Assembly (NCBI GenBank): GCA_964442385.1
Contig: CAYTYZ010000002.1
Location: 27,609-91,608, forward strand
DNA length: 64,000 nucleotides
DNA from: CAYTYZ01 sp964442385
GTDB taxonomy: Bacteria; Patescibacteriota; Microgenomatia; UBA12405
Direction: 5' to 3'
Below the pieces are notes generated by a model. It saw nothing but the letters and a program-made list of their open reading frames with translations, ran no database searches and was not told where the DNA came from. Numbering within the stretch: position 1 is the stretch's first letter; each line of letters starts with the position of its first letter. Below are positions 8,864 to 17,923 of the stretch, piece by piece. A program made the position numbers and the translations under genes.

Positions 8864-9424
8864 GTGTTAAAGAAATTTCTCTTTTATCAGCCTGAACATG
8901 ATTATTTGCGTCTTTTAGTCCACAAAAAATTTGGTATCAAAATTTTACTGATTTTAAACTATTTTCTTTGGCCATTTTTAGGGCTAATTTCGTATTTAAT
9001 AATTAAAAATAGTGCCAACTATTTTTGGCAGATCCTTGTCTCGTGCATAATAACTGAGTTTATTGAACATATTCTTAAAAATAATTTTTTTTGGAAAAGA
9101 CCACTATTTGTTAGACGCGACAAACTCCCTCCTGGTTTGGTAAAGAAATGGTATGAAACAGGTGCTTTCCCCTCAGGTCACATGACCAAGGCCAGTTATT
9201 TCTTTTTTATAGTACTTGCCACTCATGTTATTAGCCCCTCAGTCTTTTTGCTAATCGCCCTGCCATTAATGATTTTTAGAGTTATAGTCGGTTTTCATTA
9301 TCCGATTGATATGCTAGGTGGGTTTCTCACTGGTTCTCTAGCTTGGTTTGTTACCAAAAATCTAATTTTTCCTGATATCCTAGTGAGTCTAATTAAAAAT
9401 ATTTTTTTATGGCTCAAGATTTAA
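8864..9424 (+). CDS. PAP2-superfamily membrane phosphatase
   Basis: A 186-residue membrane phosphatase with all three PAP2 motifs. K-x6-RP is in the KNNFFWKRP stretch, PSGH is in the middle, and R-x5-H-x3-D is in RVIVGFHYPID. Family members remove phosphate from lipid phosphates. In mycobacteria a PAP2 protein is encoded next to DPPR synthase and is proposed to dephosphorylate decaprenylphosphoryl-5-phosphoribose. The UbiA-type synthase at 2980 suggests the same pairing here, but undecaprenyl-pyrophosphate recycling is an equally valid possibility. The GTG start follows a TATAAT box closely. The 3' end overlaps the next gene by 16 nt. Confidence 0.85.
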   Translation: MLKKFLFYQPEHDYLRLLVHKKFGIKILLILNYFLWPFLGLISYLIIKNSANYFWQILVSCIITEFIEHILKNNFFWKRPLFVRRDKLPPGLVKKWYETGAFPSGHMTKASYFFFIVLATHVISPSVFLLIALPLMIFRVIVGFHYPIDMLGGFLTGSLAWFVTKNLIFPDILVSLIKNIFLWLKI

Positions 9425-11472
9425 ACCTAATAGTACTTTGGTATCTTTTTCTAACTTTATTTGGTCTTGCCAGTCTTCCTTTTACTATCAAATTATTTTC
9501 TAAGTTTTGGGATTTTGGTTATATTTTTTCTAAAACAGTAGGCATAATTGTTGTTTCATATTCTATTTTTGTTCTTTCCATTTTTAAACTAGTAAATTTT
9601 AGCCAACTTAATATTTTAGCCCTACTTGGACTATGGGCCACCTTCAATTGGTTCTACCTCCTAAAAAAAAATTCAGACATAAATAAGCTGTTAAAGCTTA
9701 ACTTGAAAAAATTTATTATCTTTGAGGCCATCTATTTTATTATTCTAGCCTTTTGGAGTTGGGTTAGGGCCCATCAGCCAGACATTGAGGGTTTGGAGAA
9801 GTTTATGGATTGGGGCTTTATAAACAGCCTACTTAGAACGACTCATATGCCGCCTATTGACATGTGGTACGCAGGAGAACCTATCAATTACTATTATTTT
9901 GGTCAATTAATTTTTGCCATGATTACCAAGGTTTCTGGCATCGATTCTTCCATTACCTATAACCTGGCAATTGCCACTTGCGCCGCTTTTACTTTTACCA
10001 GCGCTCTTTCCATTTCCTCCAATCTTGCCAAATTAGTAAACCCAGATTTAAAAAAGTATTTTGCTGCTGGCTTGATTTCTGCATTGCTTCTTACTTTCGG
10101 TGCCAATCTTCAGCCGGTGTATAAGATTGCCAAACTTTACTCTGAAAAACATAGTATAAAACAAGCCATAGATTCCTATTGGTATCCAGACGCTACCCGT
10201 TTTATTGGGTTTGATCCTGATACCAAAGACAAGACTATCCATGAATTTCCAGCTTACAGTTTTATAGTAGCGGACTTGCATGGTCACATGAATGATATTG
10301 CCGTGGTGCTTTTAATTGTAGCCATTTTATTTCATTATTTCGTCTTAGAGCAGGATAAAAAGCAAAACCAGGAAAGGCTACTGTTTGGGCCGACCAACCT
10401 CTACCTTGGTCTTCTACTCGCCATTGCCTATATGACCAATGCATGGGATTTTGCTATTTACAGCCTTCTTTTTGCTATTGTACTATCGCTTTACTGTTTT
10501 AAAAATCTATCTTTTTTTGATGCCATAAAAAAAATTATGGTCAATCTGTTTGTTGTTATGTTAGCCAGATACATCTTTAACATTCCATTTGCCATGAACT
10601 TTACTCCTATGATAGAAGGCGTACGCCTTGCTGACATGCGCTCACCGTTTTATCAGCTTTTTATTCTGTATGGTGGGCACTGGCTAATTTTGGTTCCAAT
10701 AATTATATTAACCATTATAAATCGCAAAAGGCTTACATCTGTAAACATTTTTTTTATAGCCCTAGCTCTTACTGCCACTCTTCTAATTATTATCCCAGAG
10801 ATTATTTACCTTAAAGATATCTATGTTTTTGATCACAGAAGGGCCAATACCATGTTCAAGTTAGTATATGAAGCCACTATGCTCTACACCCTTCTATTTG
10901 GTTATGCACTTTTAGCCAGTAACGAAATTAAAAACAAATTATTTTTCATTTTATACAAGCTAGTATTTTTAATAATATTTGTAATTCACTTGTCTTATCA
11001 GTACTTTGGACTCAAGGGCTATTATGGTATTCCTGGCAAGCAGTACTTGGGCCTATATGGTTTAAACTTTTTAAAAACTCGCTATCCAGATAATTACCTG
11101 GCTGTAAAATGGTTACAAAAATTACCTCTTCAGCCCAATATTCTCGAAGCCTCAGGGGATAGCTATACTGATTACAATCAAATTTCCATGTCCAGTGGAC
11201 TTCCCACTGTAGTCGGTTGGGTAGTTCATGAATGGCTTTGGCGAGGTGGGTATGACAAGCCAGCCGCCAGACAAGTCGAGGTTCAAAAAATTTATGAAAG
11301 TGCGGATCTAAATGAGGTACGCAGCCTAGTGCAAAAATATGACATTGCATATATTATTGTCGGTCCCAAGGAGATAGAAAAATACAAGTCTTTAAATCTG
11401 GATAGTTTTAAACGTTTGGGTTACCAAGAGGTTTTCTATTCTGGAGATACTAAAATTTTTAAAGTATATTAA
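9409..11472 (+). CDS. DUF2298 (Chlor_Arch_YYY) polytopic membrane protein
   Basis: A 687-residue multi-TM protein with the family hallmarks: HQPDIEG beginning at residue 122, PINYYYFGQ, EFPAYSFIVADLHGHMN and FKLVYEATML. The family is common in archaea, Chloroflexi and Patescibacteria. It is thought to be GT-C related (large periplasmic acidic loops, PMT-like topology), but no reaction is established. Location with GT-C transferases and a lipid-pentose pathway supports a role in surface glycosylation. It overlaps the PAP2 gene by 16 nt. The helicase gene begins 3 nt after its stop. Confidence 0.8.
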   Translation: MAQDLNLIVLWYLFLTLFGLASLPFTIKLFSKFWDFGYIFSKTVGIIVVSYSIFVLSIFKLVNFSQLNILALLGLWATFNWFYLLKKNSDINKLLKLNLKKFIIFEAIYFIILAFWSWVRAHQPDIEGLEKFMDWGFINSLLRTTHMPPIDMWYAGEPINYYYFGQLIFAMITKVSGIDSSITYNLAIATCAAFTFTSALSISSNLAKLVNPDLKKYFAAGLISALLLTFGANLQPVYKIAKLYSEKHSIKQAIDSYWYPDATRFIGFDPDTKDKTIHEFPAYSFIVADLHGHMNDIAVVLLIVAILFHYFVLEQDKKQNQERLLFGPTNLYLGLLLAIAYMTNAWDFAIYSLLFAIVLSLYCFKNLSFFDAIKKIMVNLFVVMLARYIFNIPFAMNFTPMIEGVRLADMRSPFYQLFILYGGHWLILVPIIILTIINRKRLTSVNIFFIALALTATLLIIIPEIIYLKDIYVFDHRRANTMFKLVYEATMLYTLLFGYALLASNEIKNKLFFILYKLVFLIIFVIHLSYQYFGLKGYYGIPGKQYLGLYGLNFLKTRYPDNYLAVKWLQKLPLQPNILEASGDSYTDYNQISMSSGLPTVVGWVVHEWLWRGGYDKPAARQVEVQKIYESADLNEVRSLVQKYDIAYIIVGPKEIEKYKSLNLDSFKRLGYQEVFYSGDTKIFKVY

Positions 11473-11475
11473 ACA

Positions 11476-13347
11476 GTGTCGAAAATTCTAAAAGATCTCA
11501 ACCTTCAGCAACGTCTTGCCGTTGAACATGGACCCACACCACTTTTGCTTCTTGCTGGCGCTGGATCAGGCAAGACAAAGGTATTGACCCATAGGGCAGC
11601 CTATTTTATTGAAAAAGGATTTGCCAAAGCAGACTCGATTTTATTGTTAACATTTACCAACAAGGCGGCAGGAGAGATGAAAGACCGTATGGCCAACCTT
11701 ATACCAGGCAAGTCCCAAGTAGCTGCCGGTACTTTTCATTCTATTTCCTCAAAATTCTTACGAGCAGACGGCTTTAATATCGGTATTCCACCAGATTTCG
11801 TAATTTATGACACTGACGACCAAGATGGGCTAATTAAGATGATATTAAAGGAACTAGATTTAACGACCAAGGAATTTAAACCAGCCAATGTTATTTCTTT
11901 TATTGACAAAGCAAAAAATAGCAATCAAAAACCATCAGAAATGAAAAGGTTTGTTAGGGGATTCTGGGAAGACATGGCCTGTCAAATTTATGAAAGATAT
12001 GAAAAGAAAAAAACTGAGTATAAAGCCTTAGATTTTAATGATCTGCTGGGCAAGACAATTGATCTTCTTTTAGAATTTCCTTTAGTTTTAGAAAAATATC
12101 AAAATAGATATCAGTCAATATTTGTCGATGAATACCAGGACACCAACCAAATTCAATATTTATTTACCCGTCTTCTGGCCAAAAAACACCTTAATATTAC
12201 CGCTGTAGGTGATGCCTCCCAAAGTATATATGGCTGGCGGGGGGCAGATTACAAGAATTTAATGGCTTTTTCCACAGATTTTCCAGGTGCGACAGTTTTA
12301 AATCTCGAGCAAAACTATCGCTCTACAGATATCATTTTAAAAGCAGCCAACAGTGTAATTTCTAAAAATACCTCACATCCGGTTTTAGAGCTGTTTACCA
12401 ACAAGCGATCAACTACCTTGATCACAGTTTTTCAAGCCAGTAGCGAACTATCTGAAGCAGAATATGTAAGCAGGTCGATTGAGTTTTTGCATCTCAATAA
12501 ATTTATTAACTACAAAGACATTGCCGTTTTGTATCGTACCAACGCTCAGTCGCGCACTATTGAAGAATCTTTTTTAAAACACACTATCCCTTATGTCCTG
12601 ATAGGAGGACTACGTTTTTATGAAAGAGCCGAAATAAAAGACTTGGTTGCCCTGCTACGTTTTCTTAAAAATACCAATGATGCAGTTTCAGACGATAGGG
12701 TAGAAAAAGCCCTTGGTAAACGTAAAAAACTTACCTTCGAAAATTTTATTTCCACTTATGATTTGGGGTCAAAAACCACTTTAGAAGTTATTACTGATGT
12801 TTTGGATAACACCCAGTATCTATCCCGTTTCAATAAAACTGAAGAGGAGGATGCAAGGCGACTCGAAAATATCCAAGAATTGCAATCTGTTGCAGCCACT
12901 CACACTAAGTTGGACGATTTTTTAGAAAATGTTTCTTTGGTTCAACAAGAATATTCACAACAAGAAAAAAACAAAAAAGACGAAACTCGCTCGGGTGTCA
13001 GACTTATGACCTTTCATGCTAGCAAGGGACTGGAATTTGAGGTGGTTTTTTTAGTTGGCTTTGAAGAGGGCATCCTTCCTCATGCCAACTCTATGCTTTC
13101 TGAGGCCAGTATTGAAGAAGAACGCCGTCTGGCTTATGTTGGTATCACCAGAGCCAAGGAATATTTATATCTTACTCACGCTACCCAAAGGTTATTTTTT
13201 GGCAAAAGTAGTCTAAATGAACCCAGCAGGTTTCTTCTGGATATCCCCAAAGCCTTAATTCAATTTGAAGAAGATAATTTAATCCGTGATTTTCGTCCCA
13301 AAAAAACCGATGGTGACGACTTCGTCTACGATAGCGATATTTATTGA
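11476..13347 (+). CDS. UvrD/PcrA-type superfamily 1 DNA helicase
   Basis: A 623-residue 3'-5' DNA helicase of the UvrD/Rep/PcrA type. Motifs are in order: Walker A GAGSGKT (28-34), DEYQDTN (218-224), GDASQSIYGWRG (from 245), EQNYRS (from 278), TFHASKGLEF (from 512) and the ERRLAYVGITRAKE motif near the C-terminus. Size is somewhat below the usual 700 or more, and the C-terminal extension is minimal. The probable role is nucleotide-excision or mismatch repair and removal of proteins from DNA. GTG start. A second, larger member with a nuclease domain is at 18944. Confidence 0.9.
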   Translation: MSKILKDLNLQQRLAVEHGPTPLLLLAGAGSGKTKVLTHRAAYFIEKGFAKADSILLLTFTNKAAGEMKDRMANLIPGKSQVAAGTFHSISSKFLRADGFNIGIPPDFVIYDTDDQDGLIKMILKELDLTTKEFKPANVISFIDKAKNSNQKPSEMKRFVRGFWEDMACQIYERYEKKKTEYKALDFNDLLGKTIDLLLEFPLVLEKYQNRYQSIFVDEYQDTNQIQYLFTRLLAKKHLNITAVGDASQSIYGWRGADYKNLMAFSTDFPGATVLNLEQNYRSTDIILKAANSVISKNTSHPVLELFTNKRSTTLITVFQASSELSEAEYVSRSIEFLHLNKFINYKDIAVLYRTNAQSRTIEESFLKHTIPYVLIGGLRFYERAEIKDLVALLRFLKNTNDAVSDDRVEKALGKRKKLTFENFISTYDLGSKTTLEVITDVLDNTQYLSRFNKTEEEDARRLENIQELQSVAATHTKLDDFLENVSLVQQEYSQQEKNKKDETRSGVRLMTFHASKGLEFEVVFLVGFEEGILPHANSMLSEASIEEERRLAYVGITRAKEYLYLTHATQRLFFGKSSLNEPSRFLLDIPKALIQFEEDNLIRDFRPKKTDGDDFVYDSDIY

Positions 13348-13353
13348 TAGAAT
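13348..13353 (+). promoter_or_regulatory. -10 box of the FemAB gene
   Basis: TAGAAT lies 6 nt before the ATG at 13360, at leaderless spacing. It overlaps the last bases of the upstream helicase gene region. Confidence 0.45.
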
Positions 13354-13359
13354 ATTTAA

Positions 13360-14400
13360 ATGATAACAAGACTTTTAACCGATGGGGACAAACTATCTTT
13401 TGACACCGTAGTCACTCATCCAGTACAAACATGGGCTTGGGGTGAATTTGAAAAATTACAAGGAAATTCAGTGTTTCGCTTGGGTATGTTTGAAGATGGC
13501 AAATTAATCTCTGGGTATACTGTCTCTTTCAAAAAACTTCCCAGATTGAAATATACGATAGGCAAGTGCCTACGCGGTCCTATTATAAATTTCGACATGG
13601 TAGCAAACCTAAAAAAAATAGCCGATGAAAATAATGCAATTTTTATCAAGTTAGAGCCTGATGTGCCCGAGTTCTTTTTTGAAAATGGCACAGAAAAAAG
13701 ACCGTATTATCCTCAAATAGACACCTCTCAAGTTCGTCCTTCGCCAAAGTCTCTTTTCTTCCCATACTCCTTTATTTTGGATATTTCCTCTTCAGAAGAG
13801 GATCTCTTAAAAGCCATGCATGAAAAAACCAGATATAACATTAGGTTGGCCAATCGCCATGGGGTAGAAGTAAAAGAGGAGTCAAATCCGCAAGGGCTTA
13901 AGGTTTACTTAGACTTGCAACAACTCACCACAGCTCGCCAGAACTTTTATCTACACACTCCAAAATATTTCCGTGATCTATGGAACCAGGTGGGTTCTAC
14001 TGGAATGGTTAAAATTTTAAATGCTTATTTTCAAGGTAAACCTATCGCCTCTGCCGTTGTAATGATTCTTAACAAACGATTATTTTATGCCTATGCGGCC
14101 AGTAGCAATGATAATAGAGAAGTTATGGCGCCACATTTAGTTATGTGGGAAGCCATAAGACTCGGCAAGTCTCTTGGTTGCACCAGTTTTGACATGTGGG
14201 GCTGCCTAGGTCCTAATGCCAAAGAATTTGAATCAGGTTATGGTTTTCACAAGTTTAAACAAGGCTTTGCGGGTACCCTTACTCAATATGTTGGGACTTT
14301 TGATTTGGTTTTAAAGCCCCAGCTTTATAAATTATTTAATCTTTTAGACCAATACCGCTGGAAACTGCTTCGTCTAAAAGCTAAAATAAGAGGTTTATGA
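13360..14400 (+). CDS. FemAB/FemX-like aminoacyltransferase
   Basis: A 346-residue protein with two tandem GNAT-like folds, as in peptidoglycan bridge-forming FemABX enzymes. Recognisable elements are the N-terminal QTWAWGEF, the MHEKTRYNIRLANRHGVEV stretch at about 150-168, which is typical of the family, and a C-terminal half with FDMWGCLG and GFHKFKQGFAG. These enzymes transfer an amino acid from aminoacyl-tRNA to the side chain of lipid II. That would fit the sortase system, which needs an amino nucleophile on the wall peptide. It overlaps gatC by 4 nt. The added amino acid cannot be predicted. Confidence 0.85.
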   Translation: MITRLLTDGDKLSFDTVVTHPVQTWAWGEFEKLQGNSVFRLGMFEDGKLISGYTVSFKKLPRLKYTIGKCLRGPIINFDMVANLKKIADENNAIFIKLEPDVPEFFFENGTEKRPYYPQIDTSQVRPSPKSLFFPYSFILDISSSEEDLLKAMHEKTRYNIRLANRHGVEVKEESNPQGLKVYLDLQQLTTARQNFYLHTPKYFRDLWNQVGSTGMVKILNAYFQGKPIASAVVMILNKRLFYAYAASSNDNREVMAPHLVMWEAIRLGKSLGCTSFDMWGCLGPNAKEFESGYGFHKFKQGFAGTLTQYVGTFDLVLKPQLYKLFNLLDQYRWKLLRLKAKIRGL

Positions 14401-14642
14401 ACATCGCCAAAATTGCCAAACTTGCCAACATCAAGCTTACCCCAAAAGAGGAAATAACCTATGCTTTGCAAATTGAAAACATTTTAAATTATTTTAAGAT
14501 CCTAACCACGGTTGATACAACAAATGTAACCCCAACTTATCAAATTAATAATTTAAAAAATTGCCTTAGGCCTGACACTCCCGTTCCTGGTCTAAAGCTT
14601 GACGGTTATATTTCTTCCCCCAGCCCCATTCACAAAAAATGA
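14397..14642 (+). CDS. gatC: Asp/Glu-tRNA amidotransferase subunit C
   Basis: An 81-residue protein, slightly shorter than the usual 95, with the typical helical start (IAKLANIKLTPKEE) and a C-terminal part resembling LRPDTP that wraps around GatA. GatCAB converts Glu-tRNA(Gln) to Gln-tRNA(Gln), and/or Asp-tRNA(Asn) to Asn-tRNA(Asn). It overlaps femAB upstream and gatA downstream by 4 nt each, which indicates coupled translation. Confidence 0.85.
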   Translation: MNIAKIAKLANIKLTPKEEITYALQIENILNYFKILTTVDTTNVTPTYQINNLKNCLRPDTPVPGLKLDGYISSPSPIHKK

Positions 14643-16093
14643 GAAAGACTATACGTCAAATTCAAGCTGACTTAATCGCCAAAAAATATTCTGCCTCTGA
14701 GCTGGTTGCACAATATAACTCCAAGATAGAAACCAGTAATTCTTCCCTAAATTCGTTTTTAACCACTACTCCTGATTATGCCCTTACTTTGGCCAAAAAT
14801 CTTGACAAAAAAATAAGCTCAGGAGGACAATTATCCAAACTTGATGGTGCCACTATGGCCGTTAAAGATATCTTTTTAACCAACGGTATTCGCACTACCA
14901 GTGGTTCTCATTTGTTAGAAAACTATATACCGACCTATTCTTCTACAGTTTTTAATCACTTGGAATCTGAGGGGGCAATCCTACTTGGAAAAACCAATAC
15001 TGACACTTTTGCTTTTGGGGCTAGTACAGAAAACTCGGGTTTTGGACCTACAAAAAATCCTTGGAACCAGTCCTTGGTTTCAGGCGGATCTTCGGGTGGT
15101 AGCGCAGTTGCAGTTGCAGCAGATTTAGCCACCTTTGCCACAGGTACAGATACCGGAGGCAGTATTCGTCAGCCAGCCAGCCTGTGTGGGGTCACCGGCC
15201 TAAAGCCCACCTATGGACGTAACTCTCGTTATGGCATAACTGCTATGGCCAGCTCTTTCGATTGCCCAGGAGTATTTGCCTCAACCGTAGAAGATGTAGC
15301 TTTGCTTACCGAAGTAACTGCTGGTAAAGATGAACATGATGCCACCTCAAGCCCCACAATGGTTCCCGAATATAGCAAGCTACTAACTTCAATCAATATC
15401 AAAGGCCTTAGAATTGGATTACCCAAAGAATATTTTACCAACCCCTTAGATCCAGAAACCAAGACAAAAGTTTTAGAAGCAGCCAAATGGTTTGAGTCGA
15501 AGGGTGCGATCTTAAAAGAAGTAAGTCTTCCCAGTAGCAACTTGGGAATTGCAGTCTATTACATTTTAGTTCCTAGCGAAATTTCTGCCAATATGGCTAG
15601 GTACGATGGCCTTAGGTTTGGCAATTCTAGGCGTGATATAACCGATCTTTGGGAATATTATGCTACTACTCGGGGCGAGTATATGGAGCCAGAATTAAAG
15701 CGTCGAATCTTAATTGGTACTTATGTTTTGTCAGCTGGTTATTTTGATGCTTATTACACCAAAGCCAGCCAAGTACGAACCTTGATTATCACAGAGTTTA
15801 AAGAAGTGCTTTCACAAGTAGATGTTCTACTAGCTCCAGTATCCCCAACTCCTGCTTGGCCTATAGGACAAAAAGCCGACGATCCCCTGTCAATGTATCT
15901 TGCTGATATTTACACTGTTTGTGTAAATGTAGCGGGCTTACCGGGCCTAGCCCTGCCTTGTGGCTTTAATCCTGCTGGTCTGCCCCTGGGTTTCCAGCTG
16001 ATTGGTAATTATTTTGAGGAAGCCAAGCTATTTAGTCTCGGCCACCAGTATCAGCAAGCCACCACATTTCATTTACAGGAGCCCAAACTATGA
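14639..16093 (+). CDS. gatA: Asp/Glu-tRNA amidotransferase subunit A
   Basis: A 484-residue amidase-signature protein, the glutaminase subunit that releases ammonia for GatB. The catalytic triad is complete: K76 in MAVKD, the cis-Ser S151 in SGGSSGGSA (148-156) and nucleophile S175 in DTGGS (171-175). These are spaced as in characterised GatA proteins. The substrate region GVTGLKPTYGR follows. Length is normal. The start overlaps gatC (ATGA), and its end overlaps a small membrane-protein gene. Confidence 0.95.
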   Translation: MRKTIRQIQADLIAKKYSASELVAQYNSKIETSNSSLNSFLTTTPDYALTLAKNLDKKISSGGQLSKLDGATMAVKDIFLTNGIRTTSGSHLLENYIPTYSSTVFNHLESEGAILLGKTNTDTFAFGASTENSGFGPTKNPWNQSLVSGGSSGGSAVAVAADLATFATGTDTGGSIRQPASLCGVTGLKPTYGRNSRYGITAMASSFDCPGVFASTVEDVALLTEVTAGKDEHDATSSPTMVPEYSKLLTSINIKGLRIGLPKEYFTNPLDPETKTKVLEAAKWFESKGAILKEVSLPSSNLGIAVYYILVPSEISANMARYDGLRFGNSRRDITDLWEYYATTRGEYMEPELKRRILIGTYVLSAGYFDAYYTKASQVRTLIITEFKEVLSQVDVLLAPVSPTPAWPIGQKADDPLSMYLADIYTVCVNVAGLPGLALPCGFNPAGLPLGFQLIGNYFEEAKLFSLGHQYQQATTFHLQEPKL

Positions 16094-16500
16094 CCGACCA
16101 ACTAGCACCAATTTCTTTTACCTTAGCAATTATATTTTTATTTGTATTTATTGCAAAATATTTTTATTTACTTTCCAAATATAATTTTCAAAAGGTAAAA
16201 ATAGTAAGCAAAAAACCAGCCGGTTTATTTGGTAGAGATAGAATACTAACTGTAGTATATGAAAATAGTAAATATAAACTATATGTAATCACAAAGGGAA
16301 CTGGGATACATCGTTACAAAAATTTTATAAATTTTTTAGAACCTCCTCATGACGGAACGTCTATAATAGGCGCTGGTATACCCAAAACCAGAGAAGGTGA
16401 GGCAGTAATAGATTCTAGGAGGACCATTATTTTTGGAATTATTATGTGTTTACTTTATATTTCCTTTTTTACTTTTTTTACACTCACGCCACATGGTTAA
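16090..16500 (+). CDS. Small two-TM protein between gatA and gatB
   Basis: A 136-residue protein with a hydrophobic segment at each end (about 8-29 and 114-133) and a basic, soluble middle with a KKPAGLFGRDR stretch and beta-strand-like YKLYVITKGTG. I do not recognise the family. It overlaps gatA by 4 nt and gatB by 8 nt, so it is embedded in the operon. The coding potential is supported by its length, its tight overlaps and the absence of a better frame. Any link to amidotransferase function is unproven. Confidence 0.65.
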   Translation: MTDQLAPISFTLAIIFLFVFIAKYFYLLSKYNFQKVKIVSKKPAGLFGRDRILTVVYENSKYKLYVITKGTGIHRYKNFINFLEPPHDGTSIIGAGIPKTREGEAVIDSRRTIIFGIIMCLLYISFFTFFTLTPHG

Positions 16501-17923
16501 TTTTACCCCTATTATTGGCCTAGAAATACACGTCCAGATTAATACACAAACCAAAGCTTTTTGTAGTTGTTCTACAGATTATTTTGGACACGAACCAAAT
16601 ACTCATGTCTGCCCAGTCTGCTTAGGTTACCCAGGTGCCCTGCCAGTGCTAAACGAAGAGTTAGTTCGTCGGGCAGTTTTACTTGGTCTAGCGCTAGACG
16701 CCAAAATCAGCCAAGATTGTTTTTTTGAACGCAAAAATTATTTTTATCCTGACAACCCTAAAGCATATCAAATAACCCAGTTTCAAAAGCCTATTGTCAA
16801 AGAAGGTAAGGTAAAAATAAAGATAAACAATCAAGAAAAAATTATTCGTATTCATGAAGCCCACATTGAAGAAGATGCCGCCAAATCAATTCATATGGCC
16901 AGCGAAACACTGATTGATTTCAACAAAGCTGGCATGCCACTTTTTGAAATTGTAAGCCAGCCAGACATGAGTGATCCCCAGGAGGTGGAACTATATGCTG
17001 GCAAAATCCAACAAATAATTCGTTATTTAGGCATTGCTGATGCCGATATAGAAAAAGGCAATATGCGCGTTGAGCCAACCGTAAATCTGGAAATTATGGA
17101 CAAACAGGGTCAAAAACATTACACGCCACTAGTTGAAATAAAAAATATTGCCTCGCTAAAGTTTGCCCGCTCTGCCGTCGAATATGAAATACAACGCCAG
17201 TTAAAAAAATGGCAAGAAGACAAAGAAGAAAAGTCTTCGACCAACAAAACCACTCGTGGTTACGATTCTCAAAAAGGGGTTACTTTTCTGCAACGAGACA
17301 AAGAAGGAGCTTCCGATTATCGCTATTTTCCCGAGCCAGACTTGCCTCCCCTAGAAATATCTAACGATTTTATTGCCAAATTAAAGCAGGAGCTCCCCGA
17401 GCTACCAGATGCCAAGCTGGCTAGGTATCTGAATTTGGGGATATCAGAAGTTGACGCTCTAATCTTGACCCAAGATCTAGATTTTTCTAAAAAGTTTGGC
17501 GAAGCCATAGGAACTTCTCAGGACAAAGATTTTGTAAAGTTCACAGCTAATAGATTTTTAGGTAGCTGTCGTCCACTTTTACAATCAGCCGAAATCATAG
17601 ATTCAAAATTATTTACTTCAGCTTATGAAACTGTTAAAACCGGATTAGCTAACACTAATGTAATTAATGAAGCTTTACGTCAAAGTTTGGAAACAGGAAA
17701 ACCTCTTGCCGATTTTTATAAACCCCAAACTTCTGACGCCAATGCCATAGAAGGTATCGTCAATAAAATCATTTTAGAAAACCTCAAAGCTGTTGAAGAT
17801 TACAAGAAAAATCCGGCCAGTATTGGCTTTCTTTTGGGACAAGTCATTAAATCTAGCGGAGGTACAGCCAGTCCTCAAGTAGCCAGAGAGGTTTTAGAAA
17901 AAATTCTAAAAAAAAATGGCTAA
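16493..17923 (+). CDS. gatB: Asp/Glu-tRNA amidotransferase subunit B
   Basis: A 476-residue kinase-like amidotransferase subunit that activates the misacylated tRNA and transfers ammonia. It opens with the family signature IIGLEIHVQ. The zinc site is seen in CSCSTDYFG and HVCPVCLGYPGALPV. Conserved FFERKNYFYPDNPKAYQ and RVEPTVNLE follow, and a helical YqeY-like tail closes the protein. I chose ATG 16493 because the family begins at this point; the in-frame ATG at 16433 lies inside the upstream gene and would add an unrelated hydrophobic leader. It overlaps the next gene by 8 nt. Confidence 0.95.
   Translation: MVNFTPIIGLEIHVQINTQTKAFCSCSTDYFGHEPNTHVCPVCLGYPGALPVLNEELVRRAVLLGLALDAKISQDCFFERKNYFYPDNPKAYQITQFQKPIVKEGKVKIKINNQEKIIRIHEAHIEEDAAKSIHMASETLIDFNKAGMPLFEIVSQPDMSDPQEVELYAGKIQQIIRYLGIADADIEKGNMRVEPTVNLEIMDKQGQKHYTPLVEIKNIASLKFARSAVEYEIQRQLKKWQEDKEEKSSTNKTTRGYDSQKGVTFLQRDKEGASDYRYFPEPDLPPLEISNDFIAKLKQELPELPDAKLARYLNLGISEVDALILTQDLDFSKKFGEAIGTSQDKDFVKFTANRFLGSCRPLLQSAEIIDSKLFTSAYETVKTGLANTNVINEALRQSLETGKPLADFYKPQTSDANAIEGIVNKIILENLKAVEDYKKNPASIGFLLGQVIKSSGGTASPQVAREVLEKILKKNG

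Noticed and set aside
16433..16492. N-terminal extension of GatB from ATG 16433
   Set aside because: The added 20 residues are hydrophobic and come from the 3' end of the overlapping membrane-protein gene. The GatB family starts at MVNFTPIIGLE.
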